From Aplectana chamaeleonis (Eukaryota > Nematoda > Chromadorea > Rhabditida > Cosmocercidae), in assembly GCA_029168955.1 (NCBI GenBank), contig JAPDOI010000366.1:620001-684000 (forward strand): 64,000 bases of DNA, in the 5' to 3' direction. The notes below the pieces were generated by a model. That model had not been told where the DNA came from and ran no database searches. It saw only the letters and a list, made by a program, of their open reading frames with translations. The position numbers and the translations under genes are program-made. Positions 46,668-61,300 of the stretch are shown piece by piece (position 1 is the first letter of the stretch; every line of letters begins with the position of its first letter).

Positions 46668-48269
46668 GGACCCGTGTTAGAGTGCGCCGGACGTCATATA
46701 AAGTGTGCGGGACTCATGTGGGAGTGCGCCGGACGCCATAGAAAAATGTGCGGGATCCATGTTAGAGTGCGCCGGGCGTCATATAAAGTGTGCGGGACCC
46801 ATGTAAGAGTGCGCCGGACGTCATATAAAGTGTGCGGGACCCATGTAAGAGTGCGCCGGACGCCATATCAAGTGTTCGGGACCCATGTAAGAGTGCGCCG
46901 GACGCCATATTAAGTGTTCGGAACCCATGTAAGAATCTGTCGGACGCCATAGAAAGTGTACGGGACCCATGTTAGAGTGCGCCGGACGTCATATAAAGTG
47001 TGCGGGGCTCATGTAAGAGTGCGCCGGACGCCATAGAAAATGTGCGGAACCCATGTAAGAGTGCACCGGACGCCATAAAAATGTGCGGGACCCATGTAAG
47101 ACTGCCCCCAACATAATTTAAAACGTGCGGGACCCATGTAAGAGTAAGTCGGACGCCAGAGAAAGTGCACGGGACCCATGGGACCCATGCAAGAGTGCGC
47201 CGGACGCCATAGAAAGTGTACGGGACCCATGTCAGAGTGCGCCGGACGCCATGGAAAATGTGCGGGATTCATGTTAGAGTGCGCCGGGCGTCATATAAAG
47301 TGTGTGGGCCCCATTTAAGAGTGCGTCGAACGCCACAGAAAGTGTACGGGACCCATGTTAGAGTGCGCCGGACGCCATACAAAGTGGGCGGGACCCATGT
47401 TAGAGTGCGCCGGACGTCATATGAAGTGTGCGGGCCTCATTTAAGAGGGCGTCGAACGCCGTAGAAAGTGTACGGGACCCATGTTAGAGTGCGCCGGACG
47501 CCATATAAAGTGTGCGGGACCCATGTAAGAGTGCGCCGGACGCCATATAAAGTGTGCGGGACCCATGTAAGAGTACGCCGGACGCCATATTAAGTGTTCG
47601 GGACCCATGTAAGAATGCGTCGGACGCCATATAAAGTGTACGGGACCCATGTTAGAGTGCGCCGAACGTCATATAAAGTGTGCGGGCCTCATTTAAGAGT
47701 GCGTCGAACGCCGTAGAAAGTGTACGGGACCCATGTTAGAGTGCGCCGGACGCCGTATAAAGTGTGCGGGACCCATGTAAGAATCTGTCGGACGCCATAG
47801 AAAGTGTACGGGACCCATGTTAGAGTGCGCCGGACGTCATATAAAGTGTGCGGGACCCATGTAAGAGTGCGCCGGACGCCATATTAAGTGTTCGGGACCC
47901 ATGTAAGAATCTGTCGGACGCCATAGAAAGTGTACGGGACCCATGTTAGAGTGCGCCGGACGTCATATAAAGTGTGCGGGGCTCATGTAAGAGTGCGCCG
48001 GACGCCATAGAAAATGTTCGGAACCCATGTAAGAGTGCGCCGGACGTCATATAAAGTGTGCGGGACCCATGTAAGAGTGCGCCGGACGTCATATAAAGTG
48101 TGCGGGACCCATGTAAGAGTGCGCCGGACGCCATATCAAGTGTTCGGGACCCATGTAAGAGTGCGCCGGACGCCATATTAAGTGTTCGGAACCCATGTAA
48201 GAATCTGTCGGACGCCATAGAAAGTGTACGGGACCCATGTTAGAGTGCGCCGGACGTCATATAAAGTGT

Positions 48270-51200
48270 GCGGGGCTCATGTAAGAGTGCGCCGGACGCC
48301 ATAGAAAATGTGCGGAACCCATGTAAGAGTGCACCGGACGCCATAAAAATGTGCGGGACCCATGTAAGACTGCCCCCAACACAATTTAAAACGTGCGGGA
48401 CCCATGTAAGAGTAAGTCGGACGCCATAGAAAGTGTACGGGACCCATGTAGGCGTGTGTCGGACGCTATGAAAAATGTGTGGGACCCATGTAAGAGTAAG
48501 TCGGACGCCAGAGAAAGTGCACGGGACCCATGCAAGAGTGCGCCGGACGCCATAGAAAGTGTACGGGACCCATGTAAGAGTGCGCCGGACGCCATGGAAA
48601 ATGTGCGGGATCCATGTAAGAGTGCGCCGGACGCCATAGAAAGTGTACGGGACCCATGTAGGCGTGTGTCGGACGCTATTAAAAATGTGCGGGACCCATG
48701 CAAGAGTGCGCCGGACGCCATAGAAAGTGTACGGGACCCATGTAGGCGTGTGTCGGACGCTATGAAAAATGTGCGGGACCCGTGTTAGAGTGCGCCGGAC
48801 GTCATATAAAGTGTGCGGGACTCATGTGGGAGTGCGCCGGACGCCATAGAAAATGTGCGGGATCCATGTAAGAGTGCGTCGAACGCCATAGAAAGTGTAC
48901 GGGACCCCTGTTAGAGTGCGCTGGACGCCATACAAAGTGGGCGGGACCCATGTTAGAGTGCGCCGGACGTCATATGAAGTGTGCGGGCCTCATTTAAGAG
49001 GGCGTGGAACGCCGTAGAAAGTGTACGGGACCCATGTTAGAGTGCGCCGGACGTCATATAAAGTGTGCGGGGCTCATGTAAGAGTGCGCCGGACGCCATA
49101 GAAAATGTGCGGAACCCATGTAAGAGTGCACCGGACGCCATAAAAGTGTGCGGGACCCATGTAAGACTGCCCCCAACACAATTTAAAACGTGCGGGACCC
49201 ATGTAAGAGTATGTCGGACGCCAGAGAAAGTGCACGGGACCCATGCAAGAGTGCGCCGGACGCCATAGAAAGTGTACGGGACCCATGTAGGCGTGTGTCG
49301 GACGCTATGAAAAATGTGCGGGACCCGTGTTAGAGTGCGCCGGACGTCATATAAAGTGTGCGGGACTCATGTGGGAGTGCGCCGGACGCCATAGGAAACT
49401 GTGCGGGATCCATGTTAGAGTGCGCCGGGCGTCATATAAAGTGTGCGGGCCCCATTTAAGAGTGCGTCGAACGCCATAGAAAGTGTACGGGACCCATGTT
49501 AGAGTGCGCTGGACGCCATACAAAGTGGGCGGGACCCATGCAAGAGTGCGCCGGACGCCATAGAAAGTGTACGGGACCCATGTAGGCGTGTGTCGGACGC
49601 TATGAAAAATGTGCGGGACCCGTGTTAGAGTGCGTCGAACGCCGTAGAAAGTGTGCGGGACCCATGTAAGAGTGCGCCGGACGCCATAGAAAATGTGCGG
49701 AACCCATGTAAGAGTGCACCGGACGCCATAAAAATGTGCGGGACCCATGTAAGACTGCCCCCAACACAATTTAAAACGTGCGGGACCCATGTAAGAGTAA
49801 GTCGGACGCCATAGAAAGTGTACGGGACCCATGTAGGCGTGTATCGGACGCTATGAAAAATGTGTGGGACCCATGTAAGAGTAAGTCGGACGCCAGAGAA
49901 AGTGCACGGGACCCATGCAAGAGTGCGCCGGACGCCATAGAAAGTGTACGGGACCCATGTAAGAGTGCGCCGGACGCCATGGAAAATGTGCGGGATTCAT
50001 GTTAGAGTGCGCCGGGCGTCATATAAAGTGTGCGGGCCCCATTTAAGAGTGCGTCGAACGCCATAGAAAGTGTACGGGGCCCATGTTAGAGTGCGCCGGA
50101 CGTCATACAAAGTGGGCGGGACCCATGTTAGAGTGCGCCGGACGTCATATGAAGTGTGCGGGCCTCATTTAAGAGAGCGTCGAACGCCGTAGAAAGTGTA
50201 CGGGACCCATGTTGGAGTGCGCCGGACGCCATATAAAGTGTGCGGGACCCATGTAAGAGTGCGCCGGACGCCATATTAAGTGTTCGGGACCCATGTAAGA
50301 GTGCATCGAACGCCATAGAAAGTGTACGGGACCCATGTTAGAGTGCGTCGGACGTCATATAAAGTGTGCGGGATCCATGTTAGAGTGCGCCGGGCGTCAT
50401 ACAAAGTGGGCGGGACCCATGTTAGAGTGCGCCGGACGTCATATGAAGTGTGCGGGCCTCATTTAAGAGAGCGTCGAACGCCGTAGAAAGTGTACGGGAC
50501 CCATGTTGGAGTGCGCCGGACGCCATATAAAGTGTGCGGGACCCATGTAAGAGTGCGCCGGACGCCATATTAAGTGTTCGGGACCCATGTAAGAGTGCGT
50601 CGAACGCCGTAGAAAGTGTGCGGGACCCATGTAAGAGTGCGCCGGACGCCATATTAAGTGTTCGGGACCCATGTAAGAATCTGTCGGACGCCATAGAAAG
50701 TGTACGGGACCCATGTTAGAGTGCGCCGGACGTCATATAAAGTGTGCGGGACCCATGTAAGAGTGCGCCGGACGCCATATTAAGTGTTCGGGACCCATGT
50801 AACAATCTGTCGGACGCCATAGGAAGTGTACGGGACCCATGTTAGAGTGCGCCGGACGTCATATAAAGTGCGCGGGGCTCATGTAAGAGTGCGCCGGACG
50901 CCATAGAAAATGTGCGGAACCCATGTAAGAGTGCACCGGACGCCATAAAAATGTGCGGGACCCACGTAAGACTGCCCCCAACACAATTTAAAGCGTGCGG
51001 GACCCATGTAAGAGTAAGTCGGACGCCAGAGAAAGTGCACGGGACCCATGCAAGAGTGCGCTGGACGCCATAGAAAGTGTACGGGACCCACGTAGGCGTG
51101 TGTCGGACGCTATGAAAAATGTGCGGGACCCGTGTTAGAGTGCGCCGGACGCCATATAAAGTGTGCGGGACTCATGTGGGAGTGCGCCGGACGCCATAGA

Positions 51201-54200
51201 AAAATGTGCGGGATCCATGTAAGAGTGTGCCGGACGCCATACAAAGTGGGCGGGACCCATGTAAGAGTGCGCCGGACGCCATGGAAAATGTGCGGGATTC
51301 ATGTTAGAGTGCGCCGGGCGTCATATAAAGTGTGCGGGCCCCATTTAAGAGTGCGTCGAACGCCATAGAGAGTGTACGGGACCCATGTTAGAGTGCGCCG
51401 GACGCCATACAAAGTGGGCGGGACCCATGTTAGAGTGCGCCGGACGTCATATGAAGTGTGCGGGCCTCATTTAAGAGTGCGTCGAACGCCGTAGAAAGTG
51501 TACGGGACCCATGTTAGAGTGCGCCGGACGCCATATATAGTGTGCGGGACCCATGTAAGAGTGCGCCGGACGCCATATTAAGTGTTCGGGACCCATGTAA
51601 GAATGCGTCGGACGCCATAGAAAGTGTACGGGACCCATGCAAGAGTGCGCCGGACGCCATAGAAAGTGTACGGGACCCATGTAGGCGTGTGTCGGACGCT
51701 ATGAAAAATGTGCGGGACCCGTGTTAGAGTGCGCCGGACGTCATATAAAGTGTGCGGGACTCATGTGGGAGTGCGCCGGACGCCATAGAAAAATGTGCAG
51801 GATCCATGTTAGAGTGCGCCGGGCGTCATATAAAGTGTGCGGGCCCCATTTAAGAGTGCGTCGAACGTCATAGAAAGTGTACGGGACCCATGTTAGAGTG
51901 CGCTGGACGCCATACAAAGTGGGCGGGACCCATGTTAGAGTGCGCCGGACGTCATATGAAGTGTGCGGGCCTCATTTAAGAGTGCGTCGAACGCCGTAGA
52001 AAGTGTACGGGACCCATGTTAGAGTGCGCCGGACGTCATATAAAGTGTGCGGGGCTCATGTAAGAGTGCGCCGGACGCCATAGAAAATGTGCGGAACCCA
52101 TGCAAGAGTGCACCGGACGCCATAAAAATGTGCGGGACCCATGTAAGACTGCCCCCAACACAATTTAAAACGTGCGGGACCCATGTAAGAGTAAGTCGGA
52201 CGCTATGAAAAATGTGCGGGACCCGTGTTAGAGTGCGCCGGACGTCATATAAAGTGTGCGGGACTCATGTGGGAGTGCGCTGGACGCCATAGAAAAATGT
52301 GCGGGATCCATGTAAGAGTGTGCCGGACGCCACACAAAGTGGGCGGGACCCATGTAAGAGTGCGCCGGACGCTATGGAAAATGTGCGGGATTCATGTTAG
52401 AGTGCGCCGGACGCCATATAAAGTGTGCGGGACTCATGTGGGAGTGCGCTGGACGCCATAGAAAAATGTGCGGGATCCATGTAAGAGTGCGTCGAACGCC
52501 ATAGAAAGTTCACGGGACCCATGTTAGAGTCCGCCGGACGCCATATGAAGTGTGCGGGCCTCATTTAAGAGTGCGTCGAACGCCATATTAAGTGTTCGGG
52601 ACCCATGTAAGAATGCGTCGGACGCCATAGAAAGTGTACGGGACCCATGTTAGAGTGCGCCGGACGCCATGGAAAATTTGCGGGATTCATGTTAGAGTGC
52701 GCCGGGCGTCATATAAAGTGTGCGGGCCCCATTTAAGAGTGCGTCGAACGCCATAGAGAGTGTACGGGACCCATGTTAGAGTGCGCCGGACGTCATATGA
52801 AGTGTGCGGGCCTCATTTAAGAGTGCGTCGAACGCCGTAGAAAGTGTACGGGACCCATGTTAGAGTGCGCCGGACGCCATAGAAAATGTGCGGAACCCAT
52901 GTAAGAGTGCACCGGACGCCATAAAAATGTGCGGGACCCACGTAAGACTGCCCCCAACACAATTTAAAGCGTGCGGGACCCATGTAAGAGTAAGTCGGAC
53001 GCCAGAGAAAGTGCACGGGACCCATGCAAGAGTGCGCTGGACGCCATAGAAAGTGTACGGGACCCACGTAGGCGTGTGCCGGACGCCATACAAAGTGGGC
53101 GGGACCCATGTAAGAGGGCGCCGGACGCTATGGAAAATGTGCGGGATTCATGTTAGAGTGCGCCGGGCGTCATATAAAGTGTGCGGGCCCAATTTAAGAG
53201 TGCGTCGAACGCCATAGAAAGTGTACGGGACCCATGTTAGAGTGCGCCGGACGCCATACAAAGTGGGCGGGACCCATTTTAGAGTGCGCCGGACGTCATA
53301 TGAAGTGTGCGGGCCTCATTTAAGAGTGCGTCGAACGCCGTAGAAAGTGTACGGGACCCATGTTAGAGTGCGCCGGACGTCATATAAAGTGTGCGGGGCT
53401 CATGTAAGAGTGCGCCGGACGCCATAGAAAATGTGCGGAACCCATGTAAGAGTACACCGGACGCCATAAAAATGTGCGGGACCCATGTAAGACTGCCTCC
53501 GACACAATTTAAAACGTGCGGGACCCATGTAAGAGTAAGTCGGACGCCAGAGAAAGTGCACGGGACCCATGCAAGAGTGCGCCGGACGCCATAGAAAGTG
53601 TACGGGACCCATGTAAGAGTGCGCCGGACGCTATGGAAAATGTGCGGGATTCATGTTAGAGTGCGCCGGACGCCATATAAAGTGTGCGGGACTCATGTTA
53701 GAGTGCGCCGGACGCCATAAAAAATGTGCGGGCCCCATTTAAGAGTGCGTGGAACGCCATAGAGAGTGTACGGGCCCCATGTTAGAGTGCGCCGGACGCC
53801 ATACAAAGTGGGCGGGACCCATGTAAGAGTGCGCCGGACGCCATATTAAGTGTTCGGGACCCATGTAAGAATGCGTCGGACGCCATAGAAAGTGTACGGG
53901 ACCCATGTTAGAGTGCGCCGGACGCCATGGAAAATTTGCGGGATTCATGTTAGAGTGCGCCGGGCGTCATATAAAGTGTGCGGGCCCCATTTAAGAGTGC
54001 GTCGAACGCCGTAGAAAGTGTACGGGACCCATGTTAGAGTGCGCCGGACGCCATATAAAGTGTGCGGGACCCATGTAAGAGTGCGCCGGAAGCCATATTA
54101 AGTGTGCGGGCCTCATTTAAGAGTGCGTCGAACGCCGTAGAAAGTGTACGGGACCCATGTTAGAGTGCGCCGGACGCCGTATCAAGTGTGCGGGACCCAT

Positions 54201-55300
54201 GTACGAGTGCGCCGGAAGCCATATTAAGTGTTCGGGACCCATGTAAGAATCTGTCGGACGCCATAGAAAGTGTACGGGACCCATGTTAGAGTGCGCCGGA
54301 CGTCATATAAAGTGTGCGGGGCTCATGTAAGAGTGCGCCGGACGCCATAGAAAATGTGCGGAACCCATGTAAGAGTGCACCGGACGCCATAAAAATGTGC
54401 GGGACCCATGTAAGACTGCCCCCAACACAATTTAAAACGTGCGGGACCCATGTAAGAGTAAGTCGGACGCCAGAGAAAGTGCACGGGACCCATGCAAGAG
54501 TGCGCCGGACGCCATAGAAAGTGTACGGGACCCATGTAGGCGTGTGTCGGACGCTATGAAAAATGTGCGGGACCCGTGTTAGAGTGCGCCGGACGTCATA
54601 TAAAGTGTGCGGGACTCATGTGGGAGTGCGCCGGACGCCATAGAAAAATGTGCGGGATCCATGTTAGAGTGCGCCGGGCGTCATATAAAGTGTGCGGGCC
54701 CCATTTAAGAGTGCGTCGAACGCCATAGAAAGTGTACGGGACCCATGTTAGAGTGCGCCGGACGCCATACAAAGTGGGCGGGACCCATGTTAGAGTGCGC
54801 CGGACGTCATATGAAGTGTGCGGGCCTCATTTAAGAGTGCGTCGAACGCCGTAGAAAGTGTACGGGACCCATGTTAGAGTGCGCCGGACGTCATATAAAG
54901 TGTGCGGGGCTCATGTAAGAGTGCGCCGGACGCCATAGAAAATGTGCGGAACCCATTCAAGAGTGCACCGGACGCCATAAAAATGTGTGGGACCCATGTA
55001 AGACTGCCCCCAACACAATTTAAAACGTGCGGGACCCATGTAAGAGTAAGTCGGACGCCAGAGAAAGTGCACGGGACCCATGCAAGAGTGCGCCGGACGC
55101 CATAGAAAATGTGCGGGACCCATGTAAGAGTAAGTCGGACGCCAGAGAAAGTGCACGGGACCCATGGGACCCATGCAAGTGCGCCGGACGCCATAGAAAG
55201 TGTACGGGACCCATGTCAGAGTGCGCCGGACGCCATGGAAAATGTGCGGGATTCATGTTAGAGTGCGCCGGGCGTCATATAAAGTGTGCGGGCCCCATTT
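48270..55300. repeat. Macro-duplication, copy 2
   Basis: Colinear with 3740-13300. It carries the rare combination TCCGCCGGACGCC, then GAACGCCATATTAAGTG at 52528-52595, identical to the MITE flanks at 9664-9726 and 10216 onward but without the MITE. Confidence 0.7.
52588..52591. other. Empty MITE site (single TTAA)
   Basis: The paralogue of the MITE insertion point. Flanks match on both sides, and positions fit a 493-bp difference (489-bp element plus one TTAA). Confidence 0.88.
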
Positions 55301-58300
55301 AAGAGTGCGTCGAACGCCATAGAAAGTGTACGGGACCCATGTTAGAGTGCGCCGGACGCCATACAAAGTGGGCGGGACCCATGTTAGAGTGCGCCGGACG
55401 TCATATGAAGTGTGCGGGCCTCATTTAAGAGGGCGTCGAACGCCGTAGAAAGTGTACGGGACCCATGTTAGAGTGCGCCGGACGCCATATAAAGTGTGCG
55501 GGACCCATGTAAGAGTACGCCGGACGCCATATTAAGTGTTCGGGACCCATGTAAGAATGCGTCGGACGCCATAGAAAGTGTACGGGACCCATGTTAGAGT
55601 GCGCCGAACGTCATAGAAAGTGTACGGGACCCATGTTAGAGTGCGCCGGACGTCATATAAAGTGTGCGGGGCTCATGTAAGAGTGCGCCGGACGCCATAG
55701 AAAATGTTCGGAACCCATGTAAGAGTGCGCCGGACGTCATATAAAGTGTGCGGGACCCATGTAAGAGTGCGCCGGACGCCAAAGAAAGTGTACGGGACCC
55801 ATGTTAGAGTGCGCCGGACGCCATATAAAGTGTGCGGGATCCATGTTAGAGTGGGCCGGACGCCATATGAAGTGTGCGGGCCTCATTTAAGAGTGCGTCG
55901 AACGCCGTAGAAAGTGTACGGGACCCATGTTAGAGTGCGCCGGACGCCATATAAAGTGTGCGGGGCCCATGTAAGAGTGCGCCGGACGCCATATTAAGTG
56001 TTCGGGACCCATGTAAGAATCTGTCGGACGCCATAGAAAGTGTACGGGACCCATGTTAGAGTGCGCCGGACGTCATATAAAGTGTGCGGGACCCATGTAC
56101 GAGTGCGCCGGAAGCCATATTAAGTGTTCGGGACCCATGTAAGAGTGCTTCGGACGCCATAGAAAGTGTACGGGACCCATGTTAGGGTGCGCCGGACGCC
56201 ATATAAAGTGTGCGGGACCCATGTAAGAGTACGCTGGACGCCACAGATAATGTGCGGAACCAATTTATGAGTGCGCCGGCTGCCATAGAAAGTGTACGGG
56301 ACCCATGTTGGGGTGCGCCGAACGCCATATAACGTGTGCGACACCCATGTTAGAGTGCGCCGGACGCCATATAACGTGTGCGAGACCCATGTTAGAGTGC
56401 GCCGGATGCCATATTAAGTGTTCGGGACCCATGTAAGAATCTGTCGGACGCCATAGAAAGTGTACGGGCCCCATGTTAGAGTGCGCCGGACGTCATATAA
56501 AGTGTGCGGGACCCATGTAAGAGTGCGCCGAACGTCATATGAAGTGTGCGGGACCCATGTTAGAGTGCGCCGGACGCCATATAAAGTGTGCGGGAGCCAT
56601 GTAAGAGTGCGCCGGACGCCATCATATAAAGTGTGCGGGACCCATGTAAGAGTGCGCCGGACGCCATCATATAAAGTGTGCGGGACCCATTTAAGAGTGC
56701 GTCGAACGCCATATTAAATGTGCGGGACCCATGTAAGAGTAAGTCCGACGCCAGATAAAGTGTACAGGACCCATGTTAGAGTGCGCCGGACGCCATATAA
56801 AGTGTTCGGGACCCATGTAAGAATGCGTCGGACGCCATATAAAGTGTACGGGACCCATGTTAGAGTGCACCGGACGCCATAAAAATGTGCGGGACCCATG
56901 TAAGAGTGCGCCGGACGCCATGGAAAATGTGCGGGATTCATGTTAGAGTGCGCCGAGCGTCATATAAAGTGTGCGGGCCCCATTTAAGAGTGCGTCGAAC
57001 GCCATAGAAAGTGTATGGGACCCATGTTAGAGTCCGCCGGACGCCATATGAAGTGTGCGGGCCTCATTTAAGAGTGCGTCGAACGCCGTAGAAAGTGTAC
57101 GGGACCCATGTTAGAGTGCGCCGGACGCCATATAAAGTGTGCGGGACCCATGTAAGAGTGCGCCGGACGCCATATTAAGTGTTCGGGACCCATGTAAGAA
57201 TGCGTCGGACGCCATACAAAGTGTGCGGGACCCAAATGAGAGTGCGCCGGACGTCATATAAAGTGTGCGGGACCCATGTAAGAGTGCGCCGGACGCCATA
57301 TAAAGTGTGCGGGACCCATGCAAGAATGCGCCGGACGCCATAGAAAATGTGCGGGACCCATGTTAGAGTGCGCCGGACGCCATATAAAGTGTGCGGGACC
57401 CATGTAAGAGTGCGCCGGACGCCATAGAAAGTGTGCGGGACCCATGTTAGAGTGCGCCGGACGCCATATAAAGTGTGCAGGACCCATGTTAGAGTGCGCC
57501 GGACGTCACATAAAGTGTGCGGGCCCCATTTAGGAGTGCGTCGAACGCCATAGAAAGTGTACGGGACCCATGTTAGAGTGCGCCGGACGTCATGTAAAGT
57601 GTGCGGGACCCATGTAAGAGTGCGCCGGACGCCATATAAAGTGTTCGGGACCCATGTAAGAGTGCGTCGGACGCCATAGAAAGTGTACGGGACCCATGTT
57701 AGAGTGCGCCGGACGCCATATAAAGTGTGCGGGACCCATGTAAGAGTGCGCCGGACGCCATATTAAGTGTGCGGGACCCATGTAAGAGTGCGTCGGACGC
57801 CATAGAAAGTGTGCGGGACCCATGTTAGAGTGCGCCGGACGTCATATAAAGTGTGCGGGACCCATGTAAGAGTGCGCCGGACGCCATAGAAAATGTGCAG
57901 AATGCATGTAGGAGTGCGCCGGACGCCATATAAAGTGTGCGGGACCCATGTAAGAGTGCGCCGAACGTCATAAAAAGTGGGGGACCCATGTGGGAGTGCG
58001 CCGGACGCCATATTAAGTGTGCGGGACCCATGTAAGAGTGCGCCGGACGCCATATTAAGTGTTCGGAACCCATGTAAGAATCTGTCGGACGCCATAGAAA
58101 GTGTACGGGACCCATGTTAGAGTGCGCCGGACGTCATATAAAGTGTGCGGGACCCATGTAAGAGTGCGCCGGACGCCATACAAAGTGGGCGGGACCCATG
58201 TTAGAGTGCGCCGGACGTCATATAAAGTGTGCGGGACTCATGTGGGAGTGCGCTGGACGCCATACAAAGGGGGCGGGGCCGATGTTAGAGTGCGCCGGAC

Positions 58301-61300
58301 GCCATATAAAGTGTGCGGGACCCATGTAAGAGTGCGCCGGACGCCATATTAAGTGTGCGGGACCCATGTAAGAGTGCGTCGGACGCCATAGAAGGTGTAC
58401 GGGACCCATGTTAGGGTGCGCCGGACGCCATATAAAGTGTGCGGGACCCATGTAAGAGTACGCTGGACGCCACAGATAATGTGCGGGACCCATGCAAGAG
58501 TGCGCCGGACGCCATAGAAAGTGTACGGGACCCATGTTAGAGTGCGCCGGACGCCATGGAAAATTTGCGGGATTCATGTTAGAGTGCGCCGGGCGTCATA
58601 TAAAGTGTGCGGGCCCCATTTAAGAGTGCGTCGAACGCCATATTAAGTGTTCGGGACCCATGTTAGAGTGCGCCGGACGCCATACAAAGTGGGCGGGACC
58701 CATGTTAGAGTGCGCCGGACGTCATATGAAGTGTGCGGGCCCCATTTAAGAGTGCGTCGAACGCCATAGAGAGTGTACGGGACCCATGTTAGAGTGCGCC
58801 GGACGCCATACAAAGTGGGCGGGACCCATGTAAGAGTGCGCCGGACGCCATATTAAGTGTTCGGGACCCATGTAAGAATCTGTCGGACGCCATAGAAAGT
58901 GTACGGGACCCATGTTAGAGTGCGCCGGACGGCATATAAAGTGTGCGGGACCCATGTAAGAGTGCGCCGGACGCCATAGAAGTGTGCGGGACCCATGTAA
59001 GAGTGCGCCGGGCGCCATAGAAAGTGTACGGGACCCATGAAGGAGTGTGACGAACGCCGTAGAAAGTGTACGGGACCCATGTAAGAGTGCGTCGGACGCC
59101 ATAGAAAGTGTGCGGGACCCATGGTAGAGTGTGCCGGACGCCATATAAAGTGTGCGGGACCCATTTTAAAGTGCGCCGGACGTCATATAAAGTGCGCGGG
59201 GCTCATTTAAGAGTGCGTCGAACGCCGTAGAAAGTGTACGGGACCCATGTTAGAGTGCGCCGGACGCCATATATAGTGTGCGGGACCCATGTAAGAGTGC
59301 GCCGGACGCCATATTAAGTGTTCGGGACCCATGTAAGAATGCTTCGGACGCCATAGAAAGTGTACGGGACCCATGTTAGAGTGCGCCGGACGTCATATAA
59401 AGTGTGCGGGACCCATGTAAGAGTGCGCCGGACGTCATATAAAGTATGCGGGACCCATGTAAAAGTTCGCCGGACGCCATAGAAAGTGTACGGGACCCAT
59501 GTTAGGGTGCGCCGGACGCCATGTAAAGTGTGCGGGACCCATGTAAGAGTACGCCGGACGCCATAGATAATGTGCGGAACCCATGTAAGAGTGCGCCGGA
59601 CGCCATATAAAGTGTGCGGGCCCCATGTAGGAGGGCGCCAGACGTCATATACAGTGGGCGGGATCCCTGCAAGAGTGCGCCGGACGCCATATAGAATATG
59701 CGGGACTCTTGTAAGAGTGCGCCGGACGCCATATTAGCTGTGCGGGACCCATGAAAGAGGGCGTTGGACGCCATAGAAAGGGTGCGGGACCCATGTAAGA
59801 GTGCGCCGGCTGCCATAGAAAGTGTACGGGACCCATGTTGGGGTGCGCCGAACGCCATATAACGTGTGCGACACCCATGTTAGAGTGCGCCGGACGCCAT
59901 AGAAAGTGTACGGGACCTATGTTAGAGTGCGCCGGACGTCATATAAAGTGTGCGGGGCTCATGTAAGAATGCGCCGGACGCCATATTAAGTGTTCGGGAC
60001 CCATGTAAGAGTGCGCCGGACGCCATATTAAGTGTTCGGGACCCATGTAAGAATCTGTCGGACGCCATAGAAAGTGTAGGGGACCGTGGGGGTGCGCCGG
60101 ACGTCATATGAAGTGTGCGGGATCCATGTAAGAGTGCGCCGGACGCCATCATATAAAGTGTGCGGGACCCATTTAAGAGTGCGTCGAACGCCATAGAAAG
60201 TGTAGGGGACCGTCGGAGTGCGCCGGACGCCATACAAAGTGGGCGGGACCCATGTTAGAGTGCGCCGGACGTCATATGAAGTGTGCGGGCCTCATTTAAG
60301 AGTGCGTCGAACGCCGTAGAAAGTGTACGGGACCCATGTTAGAGTGCGCCGGACGTCATAGAAAATGTGCGGAACCCATGTAAGAGTGCACCGGACGCCA
60401 TAAAAACGTGCGGGACCCAGTAAGAGTGCACCGGACGCCATAAAATGTGCGGGACCCATGTAAGACTGCGCCCAACACAATTTAAAACGTGCGGGACCCA
60501 TGTAAGAGTAAGTCGGACGCCATAGAAAGTGCACGGGACCCATGCAAGAGTGCGCCGGACGCCATAGAAAGTGTGCGGGACCCATGTAGAGTGCCGGACG
60601 CCATAGAAAGTGTACGGGACCCATGTAGGAGTGCGCCGGACGCCATGGAAAGTGTGCGGGATTCATGTTAGAGTGCGCCGGGCGTCATATAAAGTGTGTG
60701 GGCCCCATTTAAGAGTGCGTCGAACGCCATAGAAAGTGTACGGGACCCATGTTAGAGTGCGCCGGACGCCATACAAAGTGGGCGGGACCCATGTTAGAGT
60801 GCGCCGGGCGTCATACAAAGTGTGCGGGCCCCATTTAAGAGTGCGTCGAACGCGGTAGAAAGTGTACGGGACCCATGTTAGAGTGCGCCGGACGCCATAT
60901 AAAGTGTGCGGGACCCATGTAAGAGTGCGCCGGACGCCATATTAAGTGTTCGGGACCCATGTAAGAGTGCGTCGGACGCCATAGAAAGTGTGCGGGACCC
61001 ATGTTAGAGTGCGCCGGACGCCATATTAAGTGTGCGGGACCCATGTAAGAGTGCGTCGGACGCCATAGAAAGTGTACGGGACCCATGTTAGAGTGCGCCG
61101 GACGCCATATAAAGTGTGCGGGACCCATGTTAGAGTGCGCCGGACGTCATATAAAGTGTGCGGGCCTCATTTAAGAGTGCGTCGAACGCCATAGAAAGTG
61201 TACAGGACCCATGTTAGAGTGCGCCGGACGCCATATAAAGTGTGCGGGAGCCATGTAAGAGTGCCACGGACGCCATAAAAATGTGCGGGACACATGTAAG

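Larger units (their letters stand above)
46668..55300. repeat. 42-bp tandem satellite, block F
   Basis: The array resumes with GGACCCGTGTTAGAG. The divergent CTGCCCCC unit is frequent again (near 47099, 48367, 49165, 49759, 50968, 52147, 52947, 53491, 54414, 55006). The duplicated GGGACCCAT occurs near 47170 and 55160. 47009-47272 is nearly identical to 40518-40781 on the other side of the BEL/Pao element. No gene is seen. Confidence 0.93.
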
